From JBFHER01 sp041584055 (lineage in GTDB: Bacteria > Bacteroidota > Bacteroidia > Bacteroidales > UBA5342), in the NCBI GenBank assembly GCA_041584055.1, contig JBFHER010000067.1:1-15826 (forward strand): 15,826 nt of DNA. Direction: 5' to 3'. A program made the translations under genes and the position numbers. A model generated the notes under the pieces. That model was not told the origin of the DNA. It saw nothing but the letters and a program-made list of their open reading frames with translations, and searched no databases. Positions 5,398 to 13,888 of this stretch are shown here, in pieces. Position 1 is the stretch's first letter, and each line of letters starts with the position of its first letter.

Positions 5398-7737
5398 ATG
5401 GTGGAAAATTTAGTCATAGTCGAGTCACCGGCAAAAGCAAAAACCATTGAGAAGTTTTTAGGAAAAGATTTTATTGTAAAATCCAGTTTTGGACACATTC
5501 GTGATCTGAAGAAAAAGGATTTTGGAATTGATATTGAAAATAATTTTGCCCCTCAGTACGCTGTTCCATCGGATAAGAAAAAAATTGTTAGTGAACTAAA
5601 GAAACTTGCAAAAGAAGCCAAAACGGTTTGGCTCGCCTCTGATGAGGACCGCGAAGGAGAAGCCATTGCCTGGCATTTGTACGAGGAATTAAAGCTAAAA
5701 GATAAGGATACAAAACGCATCGTATTTCACGAAATCACCAAAGAAGCCATTTTGAAAGCTGTTGAAAATCCCCGGGATATTGATACAAATCTCGTGAATG
5801 CACAGCAGGCGCGACGGATTTTAGACCGGATTGTTGGTTTTGAAATTTCACCCATCCTTTGGCGCAAAATAAAACCGTCCCTTTCTGCCGGGCGTGTTCA
5901 GTCTGTGGCCGTAAAACTGATCGTTGAACGCGAACGCGAAATTGAAGCATTTGTAAGCGAATCAGCATTTCGTGTTATTGCAGAGTTTGAGGTGCCGGCA
6001 AACGACTCCACAACACTTGTGAAGGCTGAACTTAACAAGCGGTTTAAAACGGAAGAGGAGGTAAAAGCATTTCTGGAGAAATGTAAAAATGCAAACTATA
6101 CCATCTCCGATGTAAAAAAGAAGCCGGCAAGCAAGTCACCTGCTCCGCCTTTTACAACATCGACCCTGCAACAGGAAGCGAGTCGAAAGTTGGGATTTTC
6201 AGTTTCACAGACAATGTCAGTCGCTCAGCGTTTGTATGAATCGGGAAGGATTACTTACATGCGTACGGATTCGGTGAACTTATCTTCACTGGCCATTAAT
6301 ACAGCAAAAAGCGAAATCATTTCAAGTTTCGGAAAAGAATACTCAAAGGTAAGAAGCTATACAACAAAATCGAAAGGGGCTCAGGAGGCGCACGAAGCCA
6401 TTCGCCCGTCTTATATAAATCAGCCGACCATCTCTGGAAGTTCGCAGGAAGTTCGTTTGTATGAATTGATCTGGAAAAGGACAGTGGCATCGCAAATGAG
6501 CGAGGCAAAGCTGGAACGCACCACTGTGACAATTGGCGTGGATGGGGTAAAAGAATATTTTGTGGCATCCGGAGAGGTGATCACCTTTGATGGTTTTCTG
6601 AAGCTATACATTGAGTCGAATGATGATGATGACAACACTGAAGATGCCGAAGGATTATTGCCTGCAATGCATGTGAACCAAACATTGGATCTTTCTAAGA
6701 TCGTGGCCACAGAACGCTTTACTCAAAGGCCATATCGCTATGCGGAGGCAAGCCTGGTACGCAAGCTGGAAGAACTGGGTATTGGCAGGCCATCTACCTA
6801 CGCACCAACAATCTCAACGATTCAGAATCGCGATTATGTTGTGAAAGAGGCAAGGGAAGGTGTTGAACGTAAATATCAGGAAATAGCCCTGTTAAATGGC
6901 ACCATTACTGAACAAACCAGGGTTGAAATAACAGGAGCTGAAAAAGGAAAACTCTTTCCCACGGATATTGGAATCGTTGTGAATGATTTCCTTCAGGAGT
7001 ATTTCGAAAAAATAATGACCTACGGCTTTACAGCGGATGTTGAAAAAGATTTTGACTTGATTGCTGACGGGGAAAAGGAATGGACAAAATCCATTCAGGC
7101 CTTTTACGATGAATTTCATCCAGTTGTTGAAAACAGCAAAGAGAATTCAGAACGAAAAGTGGGTGAAAGAATTCTCGGGGCTGATCCTGTTTCTGGTCGT
7201 CAGATATCAGTGAGAATAGGTCGCTTTGGTCCAATGGTGCAGTGTGGAACAGTTGATGATGAAGAGAAACCCACGTTTGCAAGTCTGAAGAAAGATCAGA
7301 CAATGGGAACCCTGACGCTTGAAGAGGCCATCGATCTCTTCAAGTTACCTCGTACTCTGGGAGATTACGAAGAGAAGACAGTTGTTGTTGGAGCCGGTCG
7401 CTTTGGCCCTTATGTAAGGCACAACGGTGTTTTTGTTTCTCTTGGCAAGGACATTGATCCGTTAAAGATCGATCTGAAAAAGGCGATTGAGCTCATCGAA
7501 GCCAAACGTGAAAAAGACCGTCAGAATTTATTGAAGACATTTGAGGAAGATGCGGATCTTCAGATAATAAATGGCCGCTTTGGTCCTTATATCTCCTATA
7601 AAAAGAAGAACTATAAGATTCTGAAATCGCAGATTCCCGAAAAGCTGACGTATGAGGATTGCATGAAGCTTATTGAAGCTGGGCAGAAAAAGAAACCTGT
7701 GAAGAAAAAGGCAGCGACGAGCCGGAAAAAGAAATAA
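5398..7737 (+). CDS. topA: DNA topoisomerase I (type IA, omega protein)
   Basis: A 779-residue enzyme that relaxes negatively supercoiled DNA by a single-strand break through a 5'-phosphotyrosine. It opens directly with the TOPRIM domain (ENLVIVESPAKAKTIEKFLG, acidic residue E9; WLASDEDREGEA with D82, D84 and E86). The central type IA domains contain SAGRVQSVAVKLIVERERE, and the catalytic tyrosine is Y287 in GRITYMRTDS. GIGRPSTYAPTISTI follows at about residues 461-475. The C-terminus has three GRFGP-type topoisomerase C-terminal repeats (about 608, 667 and 726) and a Lys-rich tail (KKKPVKKKAATSRKKK) instead of the Cys4 zinc fingers of E. coli TopA. The start is the ATG at 5398, preceded by AGGAAG. 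The stop overlaps the next gene's ATG by one base (TAATG), so the peptidase gene is probably translated by re-initiation from the same mRNA. All catalytic motifs look intact. Confidence 0.97.
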   Translation: MVENLVIVESPAKAKTIEKFLGKDFIVKSSFGHIRDLKKKDFGIDIENNFAPQYAVPSDKKKIVSELKKLAKEAKTVWLASDEDREGEAIAWHLYEELKLKDKDTKRIVFHEITKEAILKAVENPRDIDTNLVNAQQARRILDRIVGFEISPILWRKIKPSLSAGRVQSVAVKLIVEREREIEAFVSESAFRVIAEFEVPANDSTTLVKAELNKRFKTEEEVKAFLEKCKNANYTISDVKKKPASKSPAPPFTTSTLQQEASRKLGFSVSQTMSVAQRLYESGRITYMRTDSVNLSSLAINTAKSEIISSFGKEYSKVRSYTTKSKGAQEAHEAIRPSYINQPTISGSSQEVRLYELIWKRTVASQMSEAKLERTTVTIGVDGVKEYFVASGEVITFDGFLKLYIESNDDDDNTEDAEGLLPAMHVNQTLDLSKIVATERFTQRPYRYAEASLVRKLEELGIGRPSTYAPTISTIQNRDYVVKEAREGVERKYQEIALLNGTITEQTRVEITGAEKGKLFPTDIGIVVNDFLQEYFEKIMTYGFTADVEKDFDLIADGEKEWTKSIQAFYDEFHPVVENSKENSERKVGERILGADPVSGRQISVRIGRFGPMVQCGTVDDEEKPTFASLKKDQTMGTLTLEEAIDLFKLPRTLGDYEEKTVVVGAGRFGPYVRHNGVFVSLGKDIDPLKIDLKKAIELIEAKREKDRQNLLKTFEEDADLQIINGRFGPYISYKKKNYKILKSQIPEKLTYEDCMKLIEAGQKKKPVKKKAATSRKKK

Positions 7738-8999
7738 TGATAGATTATACCCGATTTGTATTGTCAAATGGTTTGAGGGTGGTTCATCATTTTGACCCAA
7801 CCACTTCTATGGTGGCTATCAACGTGCTTTATAAAGTGGGTGCAATCAACGAAGATCCAAACCGAACAGGATTTGCCCACCTCTTTGAGCATTTAATGTT
7901 CGGCGGTTCTGTGAATATCCCATCCTACGATGAACCGGTTCAAAAAGCGGGTGGCGAAAACAACGCCTGGACCAGCAACGACATGACCAATTATTACCTC
8001 ACATTGCCGGTTCAGAATGCTGAAATTGGTTTTTGGCTGGAGTCGGATCGCATGCTGGGGCTTGATTTCTCCGAAAAAAGTCTGGATGTTCAGCGACAGG
8101 TGGTGATCGAGGAATTCAAGCAACGATATCTGAATCAACCCTATGGAGATGTGCCGCTTATTTTGAAACCACTTGCATATAAAGTGCACCCTTATCAATG
8201 GCCGACCATTGGGAAAAAAATTGAACACATTGCCGATGCCTCATTAAAAGAGGTAAAGGATTTTTTTTACAGACATTATGCTCCCAACAATGCTGCCCTG
8301 GTTGTTTCAGGTGCTCTTTCGCTGGAAGAAACAAAACGACTCGCAAATAAATGGTTTGGTCCGATCAATGCACGGGAATTGGATCAAAGGGCAATACCAC
8401 AAGAGCCAATACAAACTGAAAAACGTTTCGTTGAAGTGGTAAGGGATGTGCCTTTGAACGCAATTTACAAAGCATGGCACATGGTTGATCGACATCATCC
8501 GGATTATCATACAACGGATCTTATCTCAGATCTTTTGTGCAATGGTGCTTCTTCAAGGATGTATCAAAGGCTTGTGAAGGAAAAGCAGCTTTTTGTTGAG
8601 ATTGACGCATATATCTCAGGTGACGTGGCGCCCGGTTTGTTTCATATTACCGGCAAATTAAGTCCTGGCGTAGATTTTGAAAGTGCTGAAAAAGCAATTG
8701 CATCAGAAATAAATGGCATTGTTTCTCAATTGGTACATCCAACAGAACTGGAGAAAGTTAAGAATAAAGTAGAGGCAAATCTGCTTTTTGGTGAAATCAG
8801 TTATTTGAACACTGCGATGAATCTTGCATATTTTGAATTATTCTCTGAAGTGGAAGAGATTAACAAAGAGGTTGATCATTACGCGAAAGTAACGATGGAG
8901 GATATTCAAAGGGTGAGTAAAATGTTGTTTAAGGATTCAAACTGCAGTACACTGCATTATAAATCAGGGGATAAAAATGGAGGATTTGAGTATGCCTGA
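7737..8999 (+). CDS. M16 family zinc metallopeptidase, catalytic (beta-like) subunit
   Basis: A 420-residue protein of the M16B (mitochondrial-processing-peptidase-like) group. The inverted zinc motif HLFEH is at residues 48-52 (H48, E51, H52), and the third zinc ligand is a Glu of VVIEEF (residues 125/126), at the expected distance. GENNAWTSNDMTNYY (about 74-88) is the usual substrate-side loop. The C-terminal half has the non-catalytic M16 fold, but at the place of the family's Arg/Tyr pair it has Val280 and Val287 (LVKEKQLFVEI). That pair is instead present in the next gene's product, so the two probably form one heterodimeric active site, as in known bacterial M16B pairs. There is no signal peptide, so it is predicted cytosolic. 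The ATG overlaps the topA stop by one base, and the C-terminus overlaps the partner gene. The physiological substrate is unknown. Confidence 0.93.
   Translation: MIDYTRFVLSNGLRVVHHFDPTTSMVAINVLYKVGAINEDPNRTGFAHLFEHLMFGGSVNIPSYDEPVQKAGGENNAWTSNDMTNYYLTLPVQNAEIGFWLESDRMLGLDFSEKSLDVQRQVVIEEFKQRYLNQPYGDVPLILKPLAYKVHPYQWPTIGKKIEHIADASLKEVKDFFYRHYAPNNAALVVSGALSLEETKRLANKWFGPINARELDQRAIPQEPIQTEKRFVEVVRDVPLNAIYKAWHMVDRHHPDYHTTDLISDLLCNGASSRMYQRLVKEKQLFVEIDAYISGDVAPGLFHITGKLSPGVDFESAEKAIASEINGIVSQLVHPTELEKVKNKVEANLLFGEISYLNTAMNLAYFELFSEVEEINKEVDHYAKVTMEDIQRVSKMLFKDSNCSTLHYKSGDKNGGFEYA
8979..8984 (+). promoter_or_regulatory. Ribosome binding site deciding the start of the second M16 gene
   Basis: GGAGGA lies inside the end of the upstream peptidase gene and ends 7 nt before the ATG at 8992, ideal spacing. 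The earlier in-frame ATG at 8977 overlaps this motif and has no such site, so 8992 is the better start. Confidence 0.65.
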
Positions 9000-10296
9000 C
9001 CGGACCTTGATTCCTGAAATAAGACTTCCTGAAAAACTGGATGTCAACATTCCCGTTTTACGTCGGTTGGAAAACGGAATTCCTTTGCATCATATCAGTG
9101 CAGAACATATTGATGTGGTTAAATTGGAATTGGTTTTTGAAGCCGGGATATGGCAACAGAAGAAACCGCTGGAAGCCATGTTTACAGCTCAGCTTTTAAA
9201 AGAAGGGAGCCAATCCTATACTTCTGCCGAGATTGCGGAGAAGTTAGACTATTATGGTGCTTACCTACATTGCCAGCATAGTCATCACCATTGTTCCGTG
9301 ACTTTGTTTGCGCTGAAAAAGCATCTGCCACATTTATTGCCTGTGTTGGAATCAATTGTGAAGGAGCCTGTTTTTGATGAGAATGAATTGAGGATCGCAA
9401 TTAGCAATAAACGACAGGAGTTTATCATCGAGTCAGAAAAGGTAAAGACGCTTGCTGTGCGTGAATTTAACAAAGCCATGTTTGGTGTGTCTCATCCCTA
9501 TGCGAACAACCTGTGTCTGGCTGATTTTGATCAAATTAAAAGCGGGGATCTGATCGCGTTTCACAAGACTTTTTTCAATGCGTCTGATTGTACGATTTTC
9601 CTAACGGGAAAAATGGATGAAGAACTGACGTTTCTAATTGAAAACAGCTTTGGCAAGAACTGGAAAAAGGGGAAAGATGGTCATGTGGAAATTGAAGAGA
9701 TGCATTTGGGACCTAAGAAGCGTTTTTTTGTGCCTAAGGGGAATGCCATTCAGAGCGGATTGCGTTTGGGACGAAAAGCGGTGCTTAAGAACCATCCTGA
9801 CTTTCATGAATTAAGCATATTAATCACCATTCTGGGAGGGTATTTTGGAAGCAGGCTGATGCGAAATATAAGGGAAGACAAGGGATATACCTACGGCATC
9901 AACGCAAATTTGCTTGCAAACAAGTATCATAGTGTTTTTACAATACAAAGTGAAATGGCAACAGAATATACCCTGCCAGTCATCAAAGAAATTTTTTCGG
10001 AATTTGATACCCTTCGAGAAAAACGCATATCTGATGAAGAACTCAAGATGGTTAAAAATTATCTCCTTGGAGAATTGGCAAGAAGTTTTGACGGCCCGTT
10101 TTCATGTGCAGAATCGCATTTAATGTTGTGGATGTTTGATCTGGATGTGAAGCATGTGGATGACTACGTAAAAGCCATTCATGATATCAGCCCCGAACGA
10201 TTGCAGATGCTTGCAAATCAGTGGCTTGATGCAAAGGACTGGATCGTGGTTGTTGCCGGAAACCCCAACCTTGAGCAAGCATTTCTCGAGCTGTAA
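8992..10296 (+). CDS. M16 family peptidase-like protein, non-catalytic (alpha-like) subunit
   Basis: A 434-residue M16B homologue lacking the zinc site: where the partner has HLFEH this protein has FTAQLLKEGSQS (about residues 64-76), the usual degenerate form in alpha-like subunits. It keeps the Arg/Tyr pair in the C-terminal half: R294 and Y301, seven apart, in GSRLMRNIREDKGYTYG. This complements the catalytic subunit encoded just upstream, with which it probably forms a heterodimer. There is no signal peptide. The start is placed at 8992 because GGAGGA precedes it by 7 nt; an in-frame ATG at 8977 would add MEDLS. The gene overlaps its partner by 8 bp, so the pair is probably translationally coupled and made in equal amounts. 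It is the last gene of the topA unit, followed by 185 bp before the next start. Confidence 0.9.
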   Translation: MPDRTLIPEIRLPEKLDVNIPVLRRLENGIPLHHISAEHIDVVKLELVFEAGIWQQKKPLEAMFTAQLLKEGSQSYTSAEIAEKLDYYGAYLHCQHSHHHCSVTLFALKKHLPHLLPVLESIVKEPVFDENELRIAISNKRQEFIIESEKVKTLAVREFNKAMFGVSHPYANNLCLADFDQIKSGDLIAFHKTFFNASDCTIFLTGKMDEELTFLIENSFGKNWKKGKDGHVEIEEMHLGPKKRFFVPKGNAIQSGLRLGRKAVLKNHPDFHELSILITILGGYFGSRLMRNIREDKGYTYGINANLLANKYHSVFTIQSEMATEYTLPVIKEIFSEFDTLREKRISDEELKMVKNYLLGELARSFDGPFSCAESHLMLWMFDLDVKHVDDYVKAIHDISPERLQMLANQWLDAKDWIVVVAGNPNLEQAFLEL

Positions 10297-10461
10297 GCCT
10301 CAGTTAGCGCTGATGAATAAAGGCATTTCGTATGGTTTGTACGCTTTTTTAGTACTGACTGAATCTGACATTTTCAGGTAAATCTATGGCCGCTTGCGAA
10401 GCCTGCAGGTGCATTGACTATCTTTTTAACCTCTCTGGCATAGGCAATCCGTATTAATTCG

Positions 10462-10469
10462 TATTTTTG
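10462..10469 (+). promoter_or_regulatory. Predicted -7 element for the (p)ppGpp synthetase/hydrolase gene
   Basis: TATTTTTG is an exact TAnnTTTG match. Transcription would begin near 10473, only about 9 nt before the ATG at 10482 (15 nt before the ATG at 10488). No clear -33 element is present. It suggests the gene has its own promoter rather than depending on topA read-through. Confidence 0.45.
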
Positions 10470-10481
10470 TGTCCAAATTGA

Positions 10482-12722
10482 ATGCAAATGGCCGAATTCA
10501 GGGAAGAGGAAAAAATTGCTATTGAGGAGGCTTTTTTGGAGCTACGGGATTATTATGCGAAATCTAATATAACCGGAAACATCGCTCAGGTTGAGAAAGC
10601 TTTTCGTTTCGCCAATCAGGCGCATTCAGGCATGCGTCGAAAATCAGGTGAACCTTATATTTTCCATCCAATTGAAGTTGCAGGGATTGTTGCCAAAGAA
10701 ATAGGTCTGGGTGCCACATCCATCAGTGCTGCATTGTTGCATGATGTGGTGGAGGATACAGGACATACACTGGAAGAAATAGAAGCGCTCTTTGGACCCA
10801 AAGTATCAAGCATCGTAGATGGATTAACAAAACTATCAGGTGCTACAACCTTTAAATCCGATTCAATCCAGGCTGAGAATTTTCGCAAGCTGTTACTCAC
10901 AATGTCTGATGATATTCGGGTAATCCTCATCAAAACAGCCGACCGTCTTCATAACATGCGTACCCTGGAGTCAATGGCTCCTCATAAGCAATACAAAATT
11001 GCAGGGGAGACCTTGTTTGTATATGCGCCATTGGCTCACAGACTTGGCCTATACAATATCAAAACGGAGCTGGAAGATCTGGCATTCAAATATGAGCACC
11101 CGGCCATATATAACGACATCAATGAAAAGATAAAACATACAAAAGCGCAACGAAAAGAACATTTCAAGCGTTTTTCTGCGCCCATCGTGGATAAGCTTAA
11201 GTTTTTGGATTTTCAGTTTGAAATAAAAATGCGCGTGAAATCTGTGTATTCAATATGGAAGAAGATGCAGATGAAGAACATCCCTTTTGAAGAGGTTTTC
11301 GATTTGATGGCCACACGCATTGTTTTTACGCCAAAGACCTACCTCGACGAGAAGGTTCAATGTTGGAATATTTATGCAGCAATTACAAGTTTGTACCGTC
11401 CAAAGCCTGATAGAATAAGGGATTGGGTGAGTGTGCCAAAAGCGAATGGATATGAAGCCTTGCATCTTACGGTGATGGGTCCGGAAGGCAGATGGTACGA
11501 AATCCAGGTGCGAAGCAAGCGCATGGATGAGATCGCTGAAAAGGGTTATGCGGCGCACTGGAAATATAAAAATGGAGAACAGGATAACGAAACCGAACTG
11601 GAGAAATGGTTGAAGACAATTCGTGAACTATTGGAATCTCCCGATGCAAACGCCATCGAGTTTTTGGATGATTTTAAACTGAATTTGTTTTCCCATGAGA
11701 TCATGGTGTTTACACCAAAGGGAGATATGAAAATACTTCCTCAGGAAGCGACCGCGCTGGATTTTGCGTTTGAAATCCATACGGACGTAGGATATAAATG
11801 CATTGGCGCAAAAGTGAACCATAATCTTGTCCCACTGAGCCACGTTTTAAAGAGTGGTGATCAGGTTGAAATATTGACATCTTCAAAGCAAACACCCAAA
11901 GAAGAATGGCTTAACTTTGTAACCACTGCCCGTGCCAAATCAAAAATCAGGAACATCTTCAAGGATGAACGAAAAAAAGCCATCCTGCAGGGGGAAAAGG
12001 CGCTGAATGATTCACTTCAAAAATTTAAACTTACCATCAACACCCGCATCCTGAATAAGTTGCTGAAGTATTTTAACATTCAAAACAAAGAAGAACTTCT
12101 GTTTAAGATTGGGAAGGGAAATGTGACCCTCCTGAAGTTGCCTGAAATTTTAAAGGAAAAGACTGAAAATAAGATCGTCAAATACTGGAGACTTCAGTTT
12201 GGTCGCGCATCAAGAAGGGAAAAGGGGATTGAAGAATTGGGTAAAAACAAATCCCTCCACATTACAGATGACAATACGGAAACAAAATATGAGGTAGCGG
12301 ATTGTTGTAACCCCATTCCGGGCGATGATGTGATTGGATACCTTGATGAAACGAAAGGGCTGATCCTGCATAAACGACAATGCGAAGAAGCCATTAAGTT
12401 AATGTCTAACTTTGGAGATAGAATACTGGATGCCACCTGGGTTTCACATAAATTAAATTCATTTTTGTCTGTCATTCAAATAAACGGGATTGATAAAATA
12501 GGGATGTTAAGCCTGATCTCGGCCAGTATATCACATGATAAAGCAGTGAATATGAGGACTGTGCATTTTGAGTCACATGATGGGGTTTTTGAAGGAATCA
12601 TACACATGTACGTTCATAATGTGGAAGATGTGAACAACCTGATCATGAAGCTTCTAAAAATTAAAGGCGTCACAAAAGTTCAACGCATAGAAAAAAGTAA
12701 GCTCAAGTCAAACCGGACATAA
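10482..12722 (+). CDS. Bifunctional (p)ppGpp synthetase/hydrolase (Rel/SpoT family)
   Basis: A 746-residue stringent-response enzyme (usual family length about 700-750) that makes (p)ppGpp from ATP and GTP/GDP and also hydrolyses it. N-terminal HD hydrolase: H62 (YIFHPIEVA), H87-D88 and E91-D92 (LLHDVVEDT), N158 (ADRLHNMRT), all retained. Synthetase: RVKSVYSIWKKM (251-262), D274 (VFDLMATRI), RIRD at 311-314, NGYEALH (322-328) and E340 (EIQVR). RIRD corresponds to the RxKD motif that marks bifunctional enzymes rather than the acidic ExDD of RelA. TGS domain at about 407-467, then a helical region. The Cys-containing zinc-finger-like domain has C608-C609, H630 and C634. The ACT domain lies at about 660-736. 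Both activities are therefore predicted. The start is ATG 10482 or 10488; there is no Shine-Dalgarno. A terminator hairpin starts just past its stop. Confidence 0.95.
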   Translation: MQMAEFREEEKIAIEEAFLELRDYYAKSNITGNIAQVEKAFRFANQAHSGMRRKSGEPYIFHPIEVAGIVAKEIGLGATSISAALLHDVVEDTGHTLEEIEALFGPKVSSIVDGLTKLSGATTFKSDSIQAENFRKLLLTMSDDIRVILIKTADRLHNMRTLESMAPHKQYKIAGETLFVYAPLAHRLGLYNIKTELEDLAFKYEHPAIYNDINEKIKHTKAQRKEHFKRFSAPIVDKLKFLDFQFEIKMRVKSVYSIWKKMQMKNIPFEEVFDLMATRIVFTPKTYLDEKVQCWNIYAAITSLYRPKPDRIRDWVSVPKANGYEALHLTVMGPEGRWYEIQVRSKRMDEIAEKGYAAHWKYKNGEQDNETELEKWLKTIRELLESPDANAIEFLDDFKLNLFSHEIMVFTPKGDMKILPQEATALDFAFEIHTDVGYKCIGAKVNHNLVPLSHVLKSGDQVEILTSSKQTPKEEWLNFVTTARAKSKIRNIFKDERKKAILQGEKALNDSLQKFKLTINTRILNKLLKYFNIQNKEELLFKIGKGNVTLLKLPEILKEKTENKIVKYWRLQFGRASRREKGIEELGKNKSLHITDDNTETKYEVADCCNPIPGDDVIGYLDETKGLILHKRQCEEAIKLMSNFGDRILDATWVSHKLNSFLSVIQINGIDKIGMLSLISASISHDKAVNMRTVHFESHDGVFEGIIHMYVHNVEDVNNLIMKLLKIKGVTKVQRIEKSKLKSNRT

Positions 12723-12724
12723 AA

Positions 12725-12747
12725 AAAGGCCTCCATTGGAGACCTTT
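12725..12747. terminator. Bidirectional intrinsic terminator between rel/spoT and ilvE
   Basis: AAAGG-c-CTCC, loop ATT, GGAG-a-CCTTT: a 9-bp stem with one C/A mismatch and a 3-nt loop. Read on the minus strand it is followed by seven T, so it is a good terminator for ilvE. Read on the plus strand the tail is only CCTTTATAT, weaker. It begins 3 bp after the rel/spoT stop and lies 18 bp beyond the ilvE stop, so one structure serves both convergent genes. Confidence 0.8.
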
Positions 12748-12765
12748 ATATGATAGAGAATTCGT

Positions 12766-13791
12766 TTAATCCAGCACTTCAACCCAACCATAAGGATCCG
12801 GCTCATCGCCATACTGTATCCCTTTTAGCTTTTTGTAAAGTTTCAAACAGGTCTGACCTGGCTGTCCGTCTTTTGAATAGGTATAACACTTTCCGGTATC
12901 CATGTCATCAATGCGCTCAATCGGGCTAATCACTGCAGCTGTTCCGCAGGCACCTGCCTCTTCGAAGGTCGATAATTCTTCAAGTGGAACCTGACGTTGT
13001 TCCACAGTAAGGCCCATATCCTTAGCCAGCACCATCAAACTCTTGTTCGTAATGGAAGGTAAAATGGAAGCAGATTTTGGCGTTATGTATGTGTTGTTTT
13101 TTATGCCAAAGAAGTTGGCAGGTCCGCATTCGTCAACGTATTTCTTCTCTTTCGAATCAAGGTAAAGAACCGCACTGTATCCTTTTGAATGAGCGATCTC
13201 ACCGGAATGAAGGCTGGCTGCATAATTTCCGCCAACTTTAATATTGCCGGTTCCCTGTGGAGCAGCACGGTCAAATTCGCGAATAATGACCATGGGGGTC
13301 GGTTTAAAACCTTCCTTAAAATAAGGCCCAACAGGGGTTACAAATATCATGAACAGATATTCGCCGGCCGGCCGGACGCCGACTTGTGGACCCGTACCAA
13401 TGAGCAAGGGGCGAATGTACAAAACCGCTCCTGACTCGTAAGGAGGAACGTATTTTTCGTTCAGTTTTACAACTTTACGCACCGCATCCATGAAGCGATC
13501 GATAGGGTAGGCTTGCATTAAAATGCCTTTGGCAGCTTGTTGCATTCGTTTGGCATTTTCTTCCATTCTGAAGATGCGAATCTTGCCGTCTTTTCCTTTA
13601 AATGCTTTTAATCCTTCGAAAGCTTCCTGCCCGTAGTGCAGGCAGGTTGCAGCCATATGCAGCTGAATCTGATTCGAATCAGATACCTCTAAATCACCCC
13701 ATTTGCCATCCTTGTAATAGGCGCGCACGTTGTAATCCGTATCCATGAATCCGAATCCTAAATGTTTCCAGTCAATATCTTGTTTGCCCAT
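12766..13791 (-). CDS. ilvE: Branched-chain amino acid aminotransferase
   Basis: A 341-residue PLP-dependent class IV (fold-type IV) transaminase that interconverts Leu, Ile and Val with their 2-oxo acids using glutamate/2-oxoglutarate, in the cytosol. The PLP lysine is K185 in GTGNIKVGGNY. E221 in DECGPANFF is the conserved Glu near the pyridine nitrogen. ACGTAAVISPI (281-291) forms part of the phosphate-binding site. YGQEAFEGLKAF (53-64) and YIRPLLIGTGPQVG (125-138) are typical. The length and the FMDTDY/GGNYAASL signatures place it in the longer type II branch that includes the animal enzymes. It lacks the redox CxxC of the human mitochondrial form. The gene is alone on the minus strand, convergent with rel/spoT and divergent from sppA. 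A near-consensus -7 element lies about 25-30 bp upstream. No Shine-Dalgarno is visible. Confidence 0.95.
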   Translation of the reverse strand: MGKQDIDWKHLGFGFMDTDYNVRAYYKDGKWGDLEVSDSNQIQLHMAATCLHYGQEAFEGLKAFKGKDGKIRIFRMEENAKRMQQAAKGILMQAYPIDRFMDAVRKVVKLNEKYVPPYESGAVLYIRPLLIGTGPQVGVRPAGEYLFMIFVTPVGPYFKEGFKPTPMVIIREFDRAAPQGTGNIKVGGNYAASLHSGEIAHSKGYSAVLYLDSKEKKYVDECGPANFFGIKNNTYITPKSASILPSITNKSLMVLAKDMGLTVEQRQVPLEELSTFEEAGACGTAAVISPIERIDDMDTGKCYTYSKDGQPGQTCLKLYKKLKGIQYGDEPDPYGWVEVLD

Positions 13792-13814
13792 CCGATTAGT
13801 TTTGTGTTGAACTG

Positions 13815-13822
13815 CGAAAATA
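13815..13822 (-). promoter_or_regulatory. ilvE: Near-consensus -7 element for ilvE
   Basis: On the minus strand this reads TATTTTCG, one base off TAnnTTTG. Transcription would start near 13811, about 20 nt before the ATG at 13791. No exact match lies elsewhere upstream of ilvE on this strand, and no clear -33 element was found. Confidence 0.3.
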
Positions 13823-13888
13823 CAAAAAAAGAGCTAATTAGAATCATGAATGTTATCAGATATTGAATATTCTTTTTGTGATGGGAAC

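Noticed and set aside
10297..10481. Possible terminator or operator between the M16 pair and rel/spoT
   Set aside because: CGTA/TACG near 10329-10344 gives only a 4-bp stem before a T run, too weak to call; apart from the predicted -7 element nothing else stands out.
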